Notes under the pieces: generated by a model | The model's input: only the letters and a program-made list of their open reading frames with translations | Databases searched by the model: none | Told to the model about the DNA's origin: nothing | NCBI RefSeq assembly: GCF_905200055.1 | Contig: NZ_CAJKIS010000002.1 | Span: 1-64,000 of the forward strand | DNA from: an uncultured Fusobacterium sp. | Lineage (GTDB): Bacteria; Fusobacteriota; Fusobacteriia; Fusobacteriales; Fusobacteriaceae | Length of the DNA stretch: 64,000 bases | Reading direction: 5' to 3' | Position numbers and translations under genes: made by a program | Shown here: positions 16,432-24,932 of the stretch, piece after piece | Layout: the number at the start of each line of letters is the position of its first letter | How positions within the stretch are numbered: the stretch's first letter is position 1

Positions 16432-16996
16432 AGAAAAAGGTTTTCTGATATTAAGTGTATTTTTTATTGTAACAATTATAATGGGAGTTCTTTTTATAGG
16501 GTATCAAATGGTTTATTCTAAAGGGAAAAAAATCATTAGCTCTTTAGAGGGACAAAAATTAAGATTTGAAAAAGAGAATATAGAAACTATTATTTATAAT
16601 GAATTTTATAAAATTGAAAAGGGAGTAGTTAAAGGGATATATAGTGAGAGTTTAGATTATTTTGCAGGAAATAAAAATATAAAAAGAGTTTGGGAAGAAA
16701 AAAATGGAGTTATTGTTATAAGTGATGGTGGATATCAATTAAGAAGAATACTTTTAGATAGAAAAGTAGTATATGTTGCAGGGGAAGGAAATTTTTATTC
16801 TAAATTAAGTACTATATTAAAAAATGAAAAGACAAAGAATACCTTTGAAATTGAATTGGAAAAAAAGATTGAAAATAGAGAATTAAAGTTAAAAATTATA
16901 ATTAAAGTATTGTTAGAATATAAATTTAGAAATACCAATATAGAAACTCCAGATTCAGAAAAAATAAGGGAGGTTGTGGTAAATAAATATGTTTAA
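16406..16996 (+). CDS. Minor pseudopilin or PilX/GspK-like protein
   Basis: The 196-residue protein has basic KEEKCREKG, then FLILSVFFIVTIIMGVLFIG, a membrane helix in which the usual Glu+5 is absent. Lack of Glu+5 is typical of GspK and PilX-like tip subunits. The remainder is a Lys/Glu-rich soluble domain shorter than classical GspK (about 320 residues). It overlaps both neighbours. Assignment rests on gene order and the N-terminus. Confidence 0.7.
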   Translation: MHLKEEKCREKGFLILSVFFIVTIIMGVLFIGYQMVYSKGKKIISSLEGQKLRFEKENIETIIYNEFYKIEKGVVKGIYSESLDYFAGNKNIKRVWEEKNGVIVISDGGYQLRRILLDRKVVYVAGEGNFYSKLSTILKNEKTKNTFEIELEKKIENRELKLKIIIKVLLEYKFRNTNIETPDSEKIREVVVNKYV

Positions 16997-18182
16997 AAGA
17001 AAAGAAAAATTAAAAGAAGAGATTGAATATATAACTTTAGAAGATATAGAGAGAGGAATAAAAAGTGGAATTATAGTTTTAGAAAATAATCACTTTAAAA
17101 TAATTAAAATATTTTTAGAAAAAGGTTTAGATGAAAAAGAACGAGAATTAGAAATAGAAAGTATATTAGATGAGAAAATAGAAAATTATGATCCTTTGGA
17201 ATATATAGAAAAAGAGATTTTTATAACAGAAGATGAGGAACTAGAAGAGATAATATTAGTTCTTTTAGAGAGATATATAGTTGAAACGATTATTAAAAAA
17301 GGAAAAGAGAAAAAAAGAAAGGTGTTTGGAATAATTCCAGCATTTTTTCTAAAGGCTTTGGAAGTGGAAAAAGATAGCAATGAATTATTTATTGATTTAG
17401 ATATAGAAAGTGTAGTATTGACAGAGTTTAATGAAGGAAAGATCAAAGATATCTCTTTAATTGAAATAGAAAAAAATAAAATTTTAGAAAGTGAAGTAGA
17501 TGAAATTTTACAGTATATTTTTGAGATTGAAGAAGAAAAAATAAATAAAATATCATTTTATGAAAAAGACAGAGAGATAGCAGAGATTTTTGAAAATATA
17601 GATAACATAGAAATAGAAGTTAAAGATTGGAAAAATGGAAATATTAAATATAATTATAATTATGATTTTTTACCTTTAGAGTATTTAGATTCACTAAAAA
17701 AAGAAAAAGTTATAAAAAAATGGGGAGTAATAGTTTTTATTATTTTTATTTTACAAATAGTTTTAGGTTTTTCTCTTCAATATTTTTGTAATAAAATTGA
17801 TGATAAAATCGATATTTTAGAAAGTGATATAGGTGATAATCAAGAGAAAATAGAAAAGTTAAAGGAAAAAATATTAGTACTTGAAGAGGAAGAAAAGTTG
17901 AAAATAGAGGAATTAAATAAAATAGAATTAAAAAAATTAAGAATAGGGGATCTTTTACAACAGATAGAGAAAATTAAACCTAAAGGTTTAAATATTTTAA
18001 ATATAGAATTTGATGGAAAAAATAAACTAAAAATAATAGGAAATAGTATATCAGAAGAAAAAATATTGAAATTTCAAGAAAAAATAATAAAAAATAGTAA
18101 ATTTAAAAACTTTAATCATGATTATATAAAATTTGAAGAGGAGATTTATAATTTTCAATTAGATGTTGAGGTTTATTTATGA
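16989..18182 (+). CDS. GspL/PilM-PilN-like assembly protein
   Basis: The 397-residue protein has an acidic cytoplasmic part (1-238), a single TM at about 243-262 (WGVIVFIIFILQIVLGF), a coiled coil at about 270-320 and a small ferredoxin-like periplasmic domain. This is the architecture of GspL, or a fused PilM-PilN. The cytoplasmic actin-like fold is too diverged to confirm by eye. In this role it links the ATPase to the periplasmic GspM-like partner encoded next, which overlaps it by four bases. Confidence 0.7.
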   Translation: MFKRKEKLKEEIEYITLEDIERGIKSGIIVLENNHFKIIKIFLEKGLDEKERELEIESILDEKIENYDPLEYIEKEIFITEDEELEEIILVLLERYIVETIIKKGKEKKRKVFGIIPAFFLKALEVEKDSNELFIDLDIESVVLTEFNEGKIKDISLIEIEKNKILESEVDEILQYIFEIEEEKINKISFYEKDREIAEIFENIDNIEIEVKDWKNGNIKYNYNYDFLPLEYLDSLKKEKVIKKWGVIVFIIFILQIVLGFSLQYFCNKIDDKIDILESDIGDNQEKIEKLKEKILVLEEEEKLKIEELNKIELKKLRIGDLLQQIEKIKPKGLNILNIEFDGKNKLKIIGNSISEEKILKFQEKIIKNSKFKNFNHDYIKFEEEIYNFQLDVEVYL

Positions 18183-18982
18183 TAAAGATTGATGATTTTC
18201 AAAAAAATAAAGAGAAAATAATAGTGATAATTTTAATAGTAATAAATCTAATATTTTTTTATTTTTGTTGTGGTGTTCCATATAAAAAATTGATTTATAG
18301 TAAAGAAAAGATGGAAAATTATGAAGTAAGATTAAAAAAAGTTATAAAAGAAAAGGAGATTATGATAAAAATTTATGAAACACAAGCTAATAAGAATAGA
18401 GAAATAGAACAAAAGTATGATAAATATATAGAAATTATTAGGGAAAAAAGTTTAAAAAATATAGGAGAATTTGAAAGAGTAATATATAAAAAGTTAAAAA
18501 GCAATAACCTATATTTTAAAATAATTGGTAGAGTAGAAAAAGAGAGAAATGAGGAAGAAGGAAAAGTTTATATAAGTTATGAGATAGTTGGAAAAAAAGG
18601 GAAGGTAATAAATTTTATAAATGAGTTAGAAAATGGAGAAAAATTAATTTCATTGGGAGAAACACCTATTTATTTTGAGACAAAGGAAGATGAAAGTAAA
18701 ATAAAGTTAAAAATAGCAGGCTATATTTTAAATATTTTAGAAGATAAAGAGATAGAAAAAGAAGATGAAGAAATTAAAGGAATATTTTTACCTTTTGAAG
18801 AATTAAACATTTTAGAAAAAAAGATTTTAGAATTAAATAAAAATAGATATCTACTTTTAAAGTATAAAAAAGGTGGACGTGAAATTTTTTTAGAAAATGA
18901 AAAAATAGAGAAGAATGGAAAAAAATATAGAATAAAAATAAAAGAAGATGGGATTTATTTAGAAAATGGGGAGATAAAATGA
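18179..18982 (+). CDS. GspM/PilO-like assembly protein
   Basis: The 267-residue protein has a short cytoplasmic tail, one TM (about 14-32, KIIVIILIVINLIFFYFCCG), a coiled coil (about 38-85), then a ferredoxin-like region (YFKIIGRVEKE ... IGKKGKVINFINELENG-like) typical of PilO/GspM. The last 70 residues are extra and strongly charged. It overlaps both neighbours by four bases. Identification is by topology and place between the GspL-like gene and the secretin. Confidence 0.7.
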   Translation: MIKIDDFQKNKEKIIVIILIVINLIFFYFCCGVPYKKLIYSKEKMENYEVRLKKVIKEKEIMIKIYETQANKNREIEQKYDKYIEIIREKSLKNIGEFERVIYKKLKSNNLYFKIIGRVEKERNEEEGKVYISYEIVGKKGKVINFINELENGEKLISLGETPIYFETKEDESKIKLKIAGYILNILEDKEIEKEDEEIKGIFLPFEELNILEKKILELNKNRYLLLKYKKGGREIFLENEKIEKNGKKYRIKIKEDGIYLENGEIK

Positions 18983-20643
18983 AAAAATATCTAGTACTTT
19001 TATTAATTTTTTTTATTTGTTATAATAGTAATGGAGAGACAAAAAATAAACAATTAAGTTTAATAAAAATAGAACAAGATTTAGAATTAAAAGATATGAT
19101 GTTATCAGATGTTGTAGCTATTTTATCTAAAGAATTTAAAAGAAGTATAATAATTGATGACAAAAGTAAAGATATAAAGCTAGATATGTTTTTTTCCAAG
19201 GGAGAGAGTTTAAAAAATATTTTAGAATCTATATGCGTTGCAAATGAGTTAAAGCTAAGAGAGATAGATGAGATAATATTACTTTCTAAAAATAAAGAAA
19301 ATAATTTAGATGAGGTTATTCTGGCAGGACAGGTTGTAGATGAAAGAGATAGACAGGGACTAAAAGGTGTCAAGATTACAATAAAAGATCTAGTTATAGA
19401 TTCAATTATAACAACATATGATGGAAATTTTGTTATAAATAATTTGAATCCTGGAATTTATATGGTAAAATTTGAGAAAGTAGGCTATGAAAGCACCAGC
19501 AAAATAATAAAACTTGTAGAAAATATAAATGATTTAGAGATAAAAATGAGAAAAAATAGTGATAAAAATATATCTCAAAAAAATCTTTTAAAAGATGAAA
19601 GTATAAGTTTTAAAGAATTTTGTAGTAAAAAAGTAAGGTTAAAGAATATAGACTTTAAGGAAATAGAAAAGATTATAATTAGAATTTATGGGGATGTAGT
19701 AGATATAGTTTCTCTTGAAAAGAGTAATTCTATTGTGATAACAGGAAATAAAAAATTTGTAGCTGAGGTTGAAGAATTTATAAAAGAGATAGACAAGGAA
19801 GTTAAGCAAGTTAGAATAACTTCCCAAATTTTTGATGTAACAGAGAATCTTTTTGAGGAACTTGGTTTTGATTGGTTATATAGTTCAAGTGGAAGTATAG
19901 AAAAAAATTCGGGAACAGATATAGGATTATTAGGAAATAGTAGTGTTGAAGGGGCTGGTTCTATACTAAGTTCTGGTATAAGCTTAATAAGACAGTTTAA
20001 TAGTGGTAGTGATATTTTGGGAATGGGATTAAATCTTTTACAAAGTACTCAAGATTTAGTGATAACTGCAATGCCTTCAATAGTAGTTACAGATGGAGCA
20101 GAGGGAGAATTTAAAATAACAGAAGAGGTAATTGTAGGAGAAGAAAAACAAGAAAATGATAATACAGAGAAAACTACATACACCCCCATTTTTAAAGAGG
20201 CAGGAATAATTTTAAAAGTAACTCCTACAATAGAAGAAAATGGAGTCATATTTCTTAAAATAAAAATAGAGGTAAGTAATTTTAAGCTTAAAAAAGTTAA
20301 AAATGAAAATATTGCAGAGGATACAGGAACATATAATTCAAATGGTGGTTCTAAAATAGGAAGAAGTATAGAAACTACAGTAAAAATGAGAAGTGGTGAA
20401 ACTATATTTATTGGTGGATTAAAACGTTCAGCAACTTATGATATAGATAGTCAAGTTCCGTTACTAGGGGATGTTCCTGTTTTGGGAATTTTTTTTAAAA
20501 GCAAGGAGCTAAAAAAAGAAAAAACCGATATTTATGTAAGATTAAAAGTAGATATAGAAGAAGAGAACGAAGAAAAGAAATTTAATGAAATAAATAAGCA
20601 GGTTGAAGAGATAGAGAATAGAAAAATATATCCTGCATTTTAA
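18979..20643 (+). CDS. Secretin (GspD/PilQ family) with inserted carboxypeptidase-regulatory-like domain
   Basis: The 554-residue protein has a signal peptide (1-19), an N0/STN-like domain (about 27-105, VVAILSKEFKRSIIIDDK), an inserted domain at about 115-193 (AGQVVDERDRQGLKGVKITI, DGNFVINNLNPGIYMVKFEK) matching carboxypeptidase-regulatory/transthyretin-like beta sandwiches, an N1-type domain (about 220-275) and the secretin channel (about 278-535) with VPLLGDVPVLGIFF. No lipobox or pilotin-binding tail is evident. It should form the outer-membrane exit pore. The inserted domain is unusual and could bind substrate, cell wall or partner proteins. Last gene of the operon. Confidence 0.87.
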   Translation: MKKYLVLLLIFFICYNSNGETKNKQLSLIKIEQDLELKDMMLSDVVAILSKEFKRSIIIDDKSKDIKLDMFFSKGESLKNILESICVANELKLREIDEIILLSKNKENNLDEVILAGQVVDERDRQGLKGVKITIKDLVIDSIITTYDGNFVINNLNPGIYMVKFEKVGYESTSKIIKLVENINDLEIKMRKNSDKNISQKNLLKDESISFKEFCSKKVRLKNIDFKEIEKIIIRIYGDVVDIVSLEKSNSIVITGNKKFVAEVEEFIKEIDKEVKQVRITSQIFDVTENLFEELGFDWLYSSSGSIEKNSGTDIGLLGNSSVEGAGSILSSGISLIRQFNSGSDILGMGLNLLQSTQDLVITAMPSIVVTDGAEGEFKITEEVIVGEEKQENDNTEKTTYTPIFKEAGIILKVTPTIEENGVIFLKIKIEVSNFKLKKVKNENIAEDTGTYNSNGGSKIGRSIETTVKMRSGETIFIGGLKRSATYDIDSQVPLLGDVPVLGIFFKSKELKKEKTDIYVRLKVDIEEENEEKKFNEINKQVEEIENRKIYPAF

Positions 20644-20660
20644 TAAAAAGGAGACAAAAT

Positions 20661-21656
20661 ATGGAAGTAAAAAACGATTTTGATTTAAAGAGAATACTAG
20701 ATAATTTTAAAAATATCAAAATAGGAGTAGTTGGAGATTTAATGTTAGATGATTATATCTATGGTACAGTTGAAAGAATATCTCCAGAAGCTCCAGTTCC
20801 AGTGGTCAATGTAAAAGAAGAAAAATTTGTGTTAGGAGGAGCGGCAAACGTAGTAAATAATTTGGCATCTTTAGGAGCTAAAACAATATGTTTTGGAGTT
20901 ATAGGAAATGATGCAAATGGTGAGAGATTATTAGGTGCTTTTGCTGATAAAAAAATAGATGTTTCAGGATTAATCAGGGATAAAGAGAGAACAACTATAG
21001 TAAAGAGAAGAATAATTGGAAGTAATCAACAACTTTTAAGAATAGATTGGGAAGATATTACTCCAATATCTACTTTTTTAGAATATGCACTTTTAAGAAA
21101 TATAGAGTCAAAGATAGATGAACTTGATGCAGTCATACTTTCAGATTATGATAAAGGGGTTCTTACTCCAATGGTAGCTAAAGAGATAGTAAGAATGTGT
21201 AGAGATAGAGGAAAGATAGTAACAGTTGATCCAAAGCCTAAAAATGCTTTAAACTATTATGGAGCAACTTCAATGACACCAAATAGAAAAGAGGCTAAAG
21301 AATGTTTGGGAATGGAAAGAGCTACTAATATGGAGGAAGTAGGTAAAGAATTAAAGAAAAAATTACAATTAGATAATCTACTTTTAACTAGAAGTGAAGA
21401 GGGAATGAGTCTTTTTATTGAAGATAAGATAGTAAATATTCCTACTTTTGCAAAAGAGGTTTATGATGTAACAGGAGCTGGAGATACAGTTATATCTGTA
21501 TTTACTCTTGCAGCAGCATCAGGAGTTTCTTGGCATGAAGCAGCTAAAATAGCGAATACAGCAGCAGGAGTAGTTGTAGGAAAAATGGGAACTTCTACTG
21601 TAACAAAAGATGAAATATTAGAGTTTTATAAAAGAATTTATGAAAGATGGGAATAG
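20661..21656 (+). CDS. hldA: D-glycero-beta-D-manno-heptose-7-phosphate kinase (HldE kinase domain, RfaE1)
   Basis: The 331-residue PfkB-family kinase has the N-terminal GDLMLDDYIYG and RISPEAPVPV signature of RfaE1, the GGAANVVNNLASLGA motif and the C-terminal PfkB motif DVTGAGDTV with the catalytic Asp. It phosphorylates heptose-7-phosphate at C1 on the path to ADP-heptose for LPS inner core. The adenylyltransferase half found in fused HldE is absent, as in split HldA/HldC systems. It starts 17 bases after the secretin gene. Confidence 0.9.
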   Translation: MEVKNDFDLKRILDNFKNIKIGVVGDLMLDDYIYGTVERISPEAPVPVVNVKEEKFVLGGAANVVNNLASLGAKTICFGVIGNDANGERLLGAFADKKIDVSGLIRDKERTTIVKRRIIGSNQQLLRIDWEDITPISTFLEYALLRNIESKIDELDAVILSDYDKGVLTPMVAKEIVRMCRDRGKIVTVDPKPKNALNYYGATSMTPNRKEAKECLGMERATNMEEVGKELKKKLQLDNLLLTRSEEGMSLFIEDKIVNIPTFAKEVYDVTGAGDTVISVFTLAAASGVSWHEAAKIANTAAGVVVGKMGTSTVTKDEILEFYKRIYERWE

Positions 21657-21663
21657 TGATAAG

Positions 21664-22137
21664 ATGTTAAGAATAGGTAATGGATATGATGTTCATGTTT
21701 TAACAGAAGGAAGAAAATTAGTATTAGGTGGAGTTGAGATACCTCATACAAAGGGTGTATTAGGGCACTCTGATGGAGATGTATTAGTACATGCAATAAT
21801 GGATGCTATGTTAGGAGCATTAGCATTAGGAGATATAGGACAACACTTTCCTGATACAGATATGCAATATAAAAATATAGATAGTATGTTATTGCTAAGT
21901 AAAGTTAAAGAGTTAATATATTCAAAAGGATATAAGATAATCAATCTTGATTCTATAATTGTATTGCAAAAACCAAAAGTAAAACCATATATAGAGGCTA
22001 TGAGAAAGAGAATAGCAGAAGTTTTAGAGATAGAAGTAGATCAAGTTAGTGTAAAAGCTACAACTGAAGAAAAATTAGGATTTACAGGAGATGAAAGTGG
22101 AGTAAAGTCATATTGTGTTGTACTCCTTGAAAAATAA
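21664..22137 (+). CDS. ispF: 2-C-methyl-D-erythritol 2,4-cyclodiphosphate synthase
   Basis: The protein has 157 residues, the normal length, with the metal site GYDVH near the start, LGHSDGDVLVHAIMDA, HFPDTD and the C-terminal KATTEEKLGFTG. It makes the cyclic diphosphate of the MEP isoprenoid pathway in the cytoplasm. ATG 21664 is preferred because the conserved MLRIGNGYDVH begins there; ATG 21640 would add eight residues and overlap the kinase gene. No other MEP gene is in the window. Confidence 0.93.
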   Translation: MLRIGNGYDVHVLTEGRKLVLGGVEIPHTKGVLGHSDGDVLVHAIMDAMLGALALGDIGQHFPDTDMQYKNIDSMLLLSKVKELIYSKGYKIINLDSIIVLQKPKVKPYIEAMRKRIAEVLEIEVDQVSVKATTEEKLGFTGDESGVKSYCVVLLEK

Positions 22138-22181
22138 AATAGATTAAAATTTAGAATAAATTAATTGAAAGGAGTAGTAGA

Positions 22182-22601
22182 ATGCAATATAAAAGCAAAG
22201 ATATAGCTAAAGCTTCAGTTATAATGGCAATGAGCTCTAGAGAAGAAGAGATAGAATTAAAAGAAAAATATATAAAACAAGGAATAAAAACAGCTGCAGT
22301 AGATATAGGAGGAAATGTTGTAGACTCTATATCTAAAATTTTAGAAAGAGCTTTAGTGGCTTCAAAAAGAAATGGAATAATATCTGAGTCTCATGTTTAT
22401 GAAGGAGCTTTAACAGGAGCAACAAGAGAGGCTATTGCTCAAATTATGGATAAGGCAGTGGGATTTAATGTTGGGGGAAAAATAGGAATAGCAAGATGTA
22501 AAGAACATCTATCAGTATGTATTTTTTTAACAATAGGAATGTTTAGATTAGATGAGGTAGTTATAGGGTTAGGGCATAGAGCTGTACCAATAGAGGAATA
22601 A
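22182..22601 (+). CDS. hutP: HutP-family RNA-binding antiterminator
   Basis: The 139-residue protein aligns with Bacillus HutP in the central helix pair (ILERALVASKRNGIISESHVYEGALTGATREAI) and the C-terminal sheet (FLTIGMFRLDEVVIGLGHRAVPI). HutP binds L-histidine and Mg2+ and then UAG-rich RNA to block a terminator before hut genes. No hut enzyme gene is nearby. Instead, an antiporter gene with a long leader lies 350 bases downstream. The gene has GGAG upstream, could be cotranscribed with ispF and ends at a strong terminator. Confidence 0.85.
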   Translation: MQYKSKDIAKASVIMAMSSREEEIELKEKYIKQGIKTAAVDIGGNVVDSISKILERALVASKRNGIISESHVYEGALTGATREAIAQIMDKAVGFNVGGKIGIARCKEHLSVCIFLTIGMFRLDEVVIGLGHRAVPIEE

Positions 22602-22611
22602 TAAAAAAGAG

Positions 22612-22657
22612 ATACACTTTTTATGTTATTTTTTTAACATGAAAGGTGTATTTTTTT
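22612..22657 (+). terminator. Strong rho-independent terminator after hutP
   Basis: A 16-base stem (22612-22627 with 22636-22651, all paired when G-T is allowed) is followed by seven T residues. Confidence 0.9.
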
Positions 22658-22743
22658 AGTTATAGAGCAATAAAAAATTTTAAAATATAGAAAAAATAAT
22701 TATAAAAATTCCAGAATAAATGTTTTGAAAATAAATATTAAGC

Positions 22744-22772
22744 TTGACATTTAAACAAAAAAATGCTAAAAA
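22744..22772 (+). promoter_or_regulatory. Promoter for the first antiporter gene
   Basis: TTGACA (22744-22749), a 17-base spacer and TAAAAA (22767-22772). The implied transcript has a leader of about 175 bases. Confidence 0.7.
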
Positions 22773-22954
22773 GATATTAAAGGATGACAAATATGATAGA
22801 ACTATTAGGTGTTTTCTTATTTTTTTAGGGAACAGAGAGAAAAGGAAAGTATAGGTTAGGGAGTATATTTTTTTATTCTTTTTGTAGAAATAGAAACGAC
22901 TAAAGTTATAAATACTTGTTTTATCTGAAATTAAAATTTTTTGGAGGTAAAAAT
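22773..22954 (+). promoter_or_regulatory. UAG-rich leader with possible 11-codon peptide
   Basis: The leader before the antiporter contains seven TAG triplets between 22797 and 22893 and a possible peptide MIELLGVFLFF at 22793-22828 with AAAGGATG upstream. AAAGTATA and TATATTTT (about 22847-22870) can form a short stem followed by T runs. HutP binds UAG triplets, so a HutP-controlled attenuator is conceivable. TAG spacing is irregular, however, and TAG is common in AT-rich DNA. Confidence 0.35.
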
Positions 22955-24436
22955 ATGGTCGCGATATTAAAATTGAGTCCAGTAGTTGTTCTAGCAATAT
23001 TAATGATAAGTGGTTTTGATGCTTTAATAGCAGCACCTCTAGCAACAATAGTTGCAGCATTAGTAGCAATGTATACAGAAAAGAAAAAGTTTGCATTTAT
23101 ACTTGATGCAGCGATAGCTAACGTAAGAGAGATAACAATAGCTTTATTTATCTTGATGGCAGCTTATGCAATGGCGGAAACATTTATGTCTACAGGGGTT
23201 GGAGCAGCAATTATCAATATGGCTCTAAATTTAGGAATTACAGCTAAAACAGTAGCTTTAGTAGGAGCTATTGTAACATCTGTACTATCTATTGCAACAG
23301 GATCAAGCTGGGGAACATTTGCAGCATGTGCACCAATCTTCTTATGGTTAAATCACATAGTTGGTGGAAGTTTACCATTAACAGTAGGGGCAATAGCTGG
23401 AGGAGCTTGTTTTGGAGATAATATAGGACTTATTTCAGATACAACAATAGTAAGTTCAGGAATTCAAGGGGTAGAAGTTGTTAGAAGAATTAGACACCAA
23501 GGAGTTTGGTCAGGATTAGTTCTATTAACAGGAATTGTATTATTTGGAGTAGCTGGAATTACAATGGGACTACCAGGAACAGCAGGAAATGGAGCAGATG
23601 CAATTAACCAAATACCTCAAGAAGTATGGGTAAAACTAGCAGAAGAGAGAGAATCAGCAGTAACACTTCTAAATCAAGTAAGAGATGGAGTTCCTTACTA
23701 CATGATTATACCTCTAATAGTAGTTCTTGCACTAGCATTTATGGGATATCAAACATTTATCTGTCTATTTGCAGGAATAGCAGTAGCATATGCATTAGGA
23801 AAAATGGCTGGAACAGTAGGAAGTACAACTGACTATTTAAATGATCTAGTAATGAAAGGTTTTGCAGATGCAGGAGCATGGGTTGTGGTAATGATGATGT
23901 GGGTAGCAGCTTTCGGAGGAATAATGAAGGTAATGGATGCCTTTAAGCCTATATCAACATTAGTAGGAAAGATCTCAAAAAATGTAAGACAATTAATGTT
24001 CTGGAATGGAATGTTATCAATATTTGGAAATATGGCACTAGCAGATGAGATGGCACAAATAGTAACAATAGGACCAATCATTAGAAACCTAGTAGAAAAG
24101 AACGTAGTAGCAAGTGAAGAAGATATGTATACATTAAAACTAAGAAACGCAACATTTAGTGACGCAATGGGTGTATTTGGATCTCAATTAATCCCATGGC
24201 ACGTATACATAGGATTCTATATAGGAATAGCAACAACAGTATATCCTATTCATGACTTTGTTCCAATGGATATAATCAAATATAACTTTATAGCATATGT
24301 AGCAGTAGCAAGTATGTTATTACTAACATTAACAGGATTTGATAGATTTATTCCTAAGTTTGGATTACCATCAGAACCAAAAGTAAGATTGAAAACAGCA
24401 GAAGAAAAGAGAGCTGACGAGGCAGCAGGAAAATAG
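22955..24436 (+). CDS. NhaC-family Na+/H+ antiporter-like transporter, copy 1
   Basis: The 493-residue inner-membrane transporter has the family block GGACFGDNIGLISDTTI (about 145-161), the SWGTFAACAPIF segment and a second conserved half with GNMALADEMAQIVTIGP. ATG 22955 follows GGAGG at 22943-22947. It is nearly identical to the gene at 24933; bases 23756-24409 are identical to the other copy. The flanking hutP and gltS suggest transport linked to histidine or glutamate fermentation driven by Na+, but substrate is not shown. Confidence 0.85.
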   Translation: MVAILKLSPVVVLAILMISGFDALIAAPLATIVAALVAMYTEKKKFAFILDAAIANVREITIALFILMAAYAMAETFMSTGVGAAIINMALNLGITAKTVALVGAIVTSVLSIATGSSWGTFAACAPIFLWLNHIVGGSLPLTVGAIAGGACFGDNIGLISDTTIVSSGIQGVEVVRRIRHQGVWSGLVLLTGIVLFGVAGITMGLPGTAGNGADAINQIPQEVWVKLAEERESAVTLLNQVRDGVPYYMIIPLIVVLALAFMGYQTFICLFAGIAVAYALGKMAGTVGSTTDYLNDLVMKGFADAGAWVVVMMMWVAAFGGIMKVMDAFKPISTLVGKISKNVRQLMFWNGMLSIFGNMALADEMAQIVTIGPIIRNLVEKNVVASEEDMYTLKLRNATFSDAMGVFGSQLIPWHVYIGFYIGIATTVYPIHDFVPMDIIKYNFIAYVAVASMLLLTLTGFDRFIPKFGLPSEPKVRLKTAEEKRADEAAGK

Positions 24437-24444
24437 GGATACTT

Positions 24445-24469
24445 AAAGGCAGTTTAAAAAACTGCCTTT
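24445..24469 (+). terminator. Hairpin between antiporter copy 1 and the leader cistron
   Basis: AAAGGCAGTTT pairs with AAACTGCCTTT over 11 bases with a short loop, but no real T run follows. Partial termination or 3'-end protection is likely, and some readthrough into the next cistron is expected because no clear promoter separates them. Confidence 0.6.
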
Positions 24470-24501
24470 AACTTTATAAAAAATAATAGAAGGAGGGAGA
24501 A

Positions 24502-24882
24502 ATGAGAAAAAAATTATTTTATATATTAACAGTATGTTTAATAGCTTTTGCAGTTTCAATAAATAATATTTCTTTAAATTCTCAATTATCTCCCAATGTA
24601 AAGATAATAAAATTACAAAATCCTTTTGTTAAGAATGAAAATCAAGATAGGAAAAAAGAGAAAAATTATACAGGTATTTTATTAAAAAAGATAGAACCAA
24701 TAAAAAGTATAGTTTTCAAAGATAAAAGTAGTGATAAAATTTTTGATCAGTCTATTTTTGAAGCAAAAAATGTTGAGAAACAAGAGTTGGATTATCATAT
24801 AATTAAATATAAATTATGTGAGTATAATCCCCCATGCTATAAAATAATATACCGAGATAAATTTCGGGTTCTGCGGATCTGA
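24502..24882 (+). CDS. Small exported protein with RVLRI C-terminus; candidate arrest/leader cistron 1
   Basis: The 126-residue protein has a basic N-terminus and one hydrophobic segment (about 5-20, LFYILTVCLIAFAVSI), then a Lys-rich soluble part containing CEYNPPC. It ends IYRDKFRVLRI-stop. The small exported protein at 26550 ends QRDEKRVLRL-stop; they share RD-x-x-RVLR-[I/L]. The last codons include CGG twice, rare in this AGA-using genome. The stop lies 3 bases before a stem that hides the Shine-Dalgarno of the antiporter gene. By analogy with SecM, MifM and VemP, stalling at the C-terminus could expose that site. Inference only; the bulk of the sequence matches no family I know. Confidence 0.65.
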   Translation: MRKKLFYILTVCLIAFAVSINNISLNSQLSPNVKIIKLQNPFVKNENQDRKKEKNYTGILLKKIEPIKSIVFKDKSSDKIFDQSIFEAKNVEKQELDYHIIKYKLCEYNPPCYKIIYRDKFRVLRI

Positions 24883-24884
24883 TT

Positions 24885-24924
24885 TTTCCAATTTTTTTTA
24901 CTATATAACTAAAAAAATTGGAGG
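24885..24924 (+). promoter_or_regulatory. Stem hiding the Shine-Dalgarno sequence of antiporter copy 2
   Basis: TCCAATTTTTTT (24887-24898) pairs fully with AAAAAAATTGGA (24911-24922), and U-G pairs at 24885-24886 extend the stem over the whole GGAGG (24920-24924). No T run follows the 3' arm, so this is not a terminator. The 5' arm starts 3 bases after the leader stop codon, within the footprint of a ribosome held there. Confidence 0.65.
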
Positions 24925-24932
24925 AAAAAAAT

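Noticed and set aside
22680..23096. 138-codon minus-strand frame overlapping the start of antiporter copy 1
   Set aside because: It is antisense to the antiporter start and to a well-formed promoter, with low-complexity Leu/Phe content typical of reversed membrane-protein genes.
24885..24924. Intrinsic terminator before antiporter copy 2
   Set aside because: The T run is in the 5' arm and the 3' arm is followed by GGAGGAAAAAA, so it cannot act as a rho-independent terminator.
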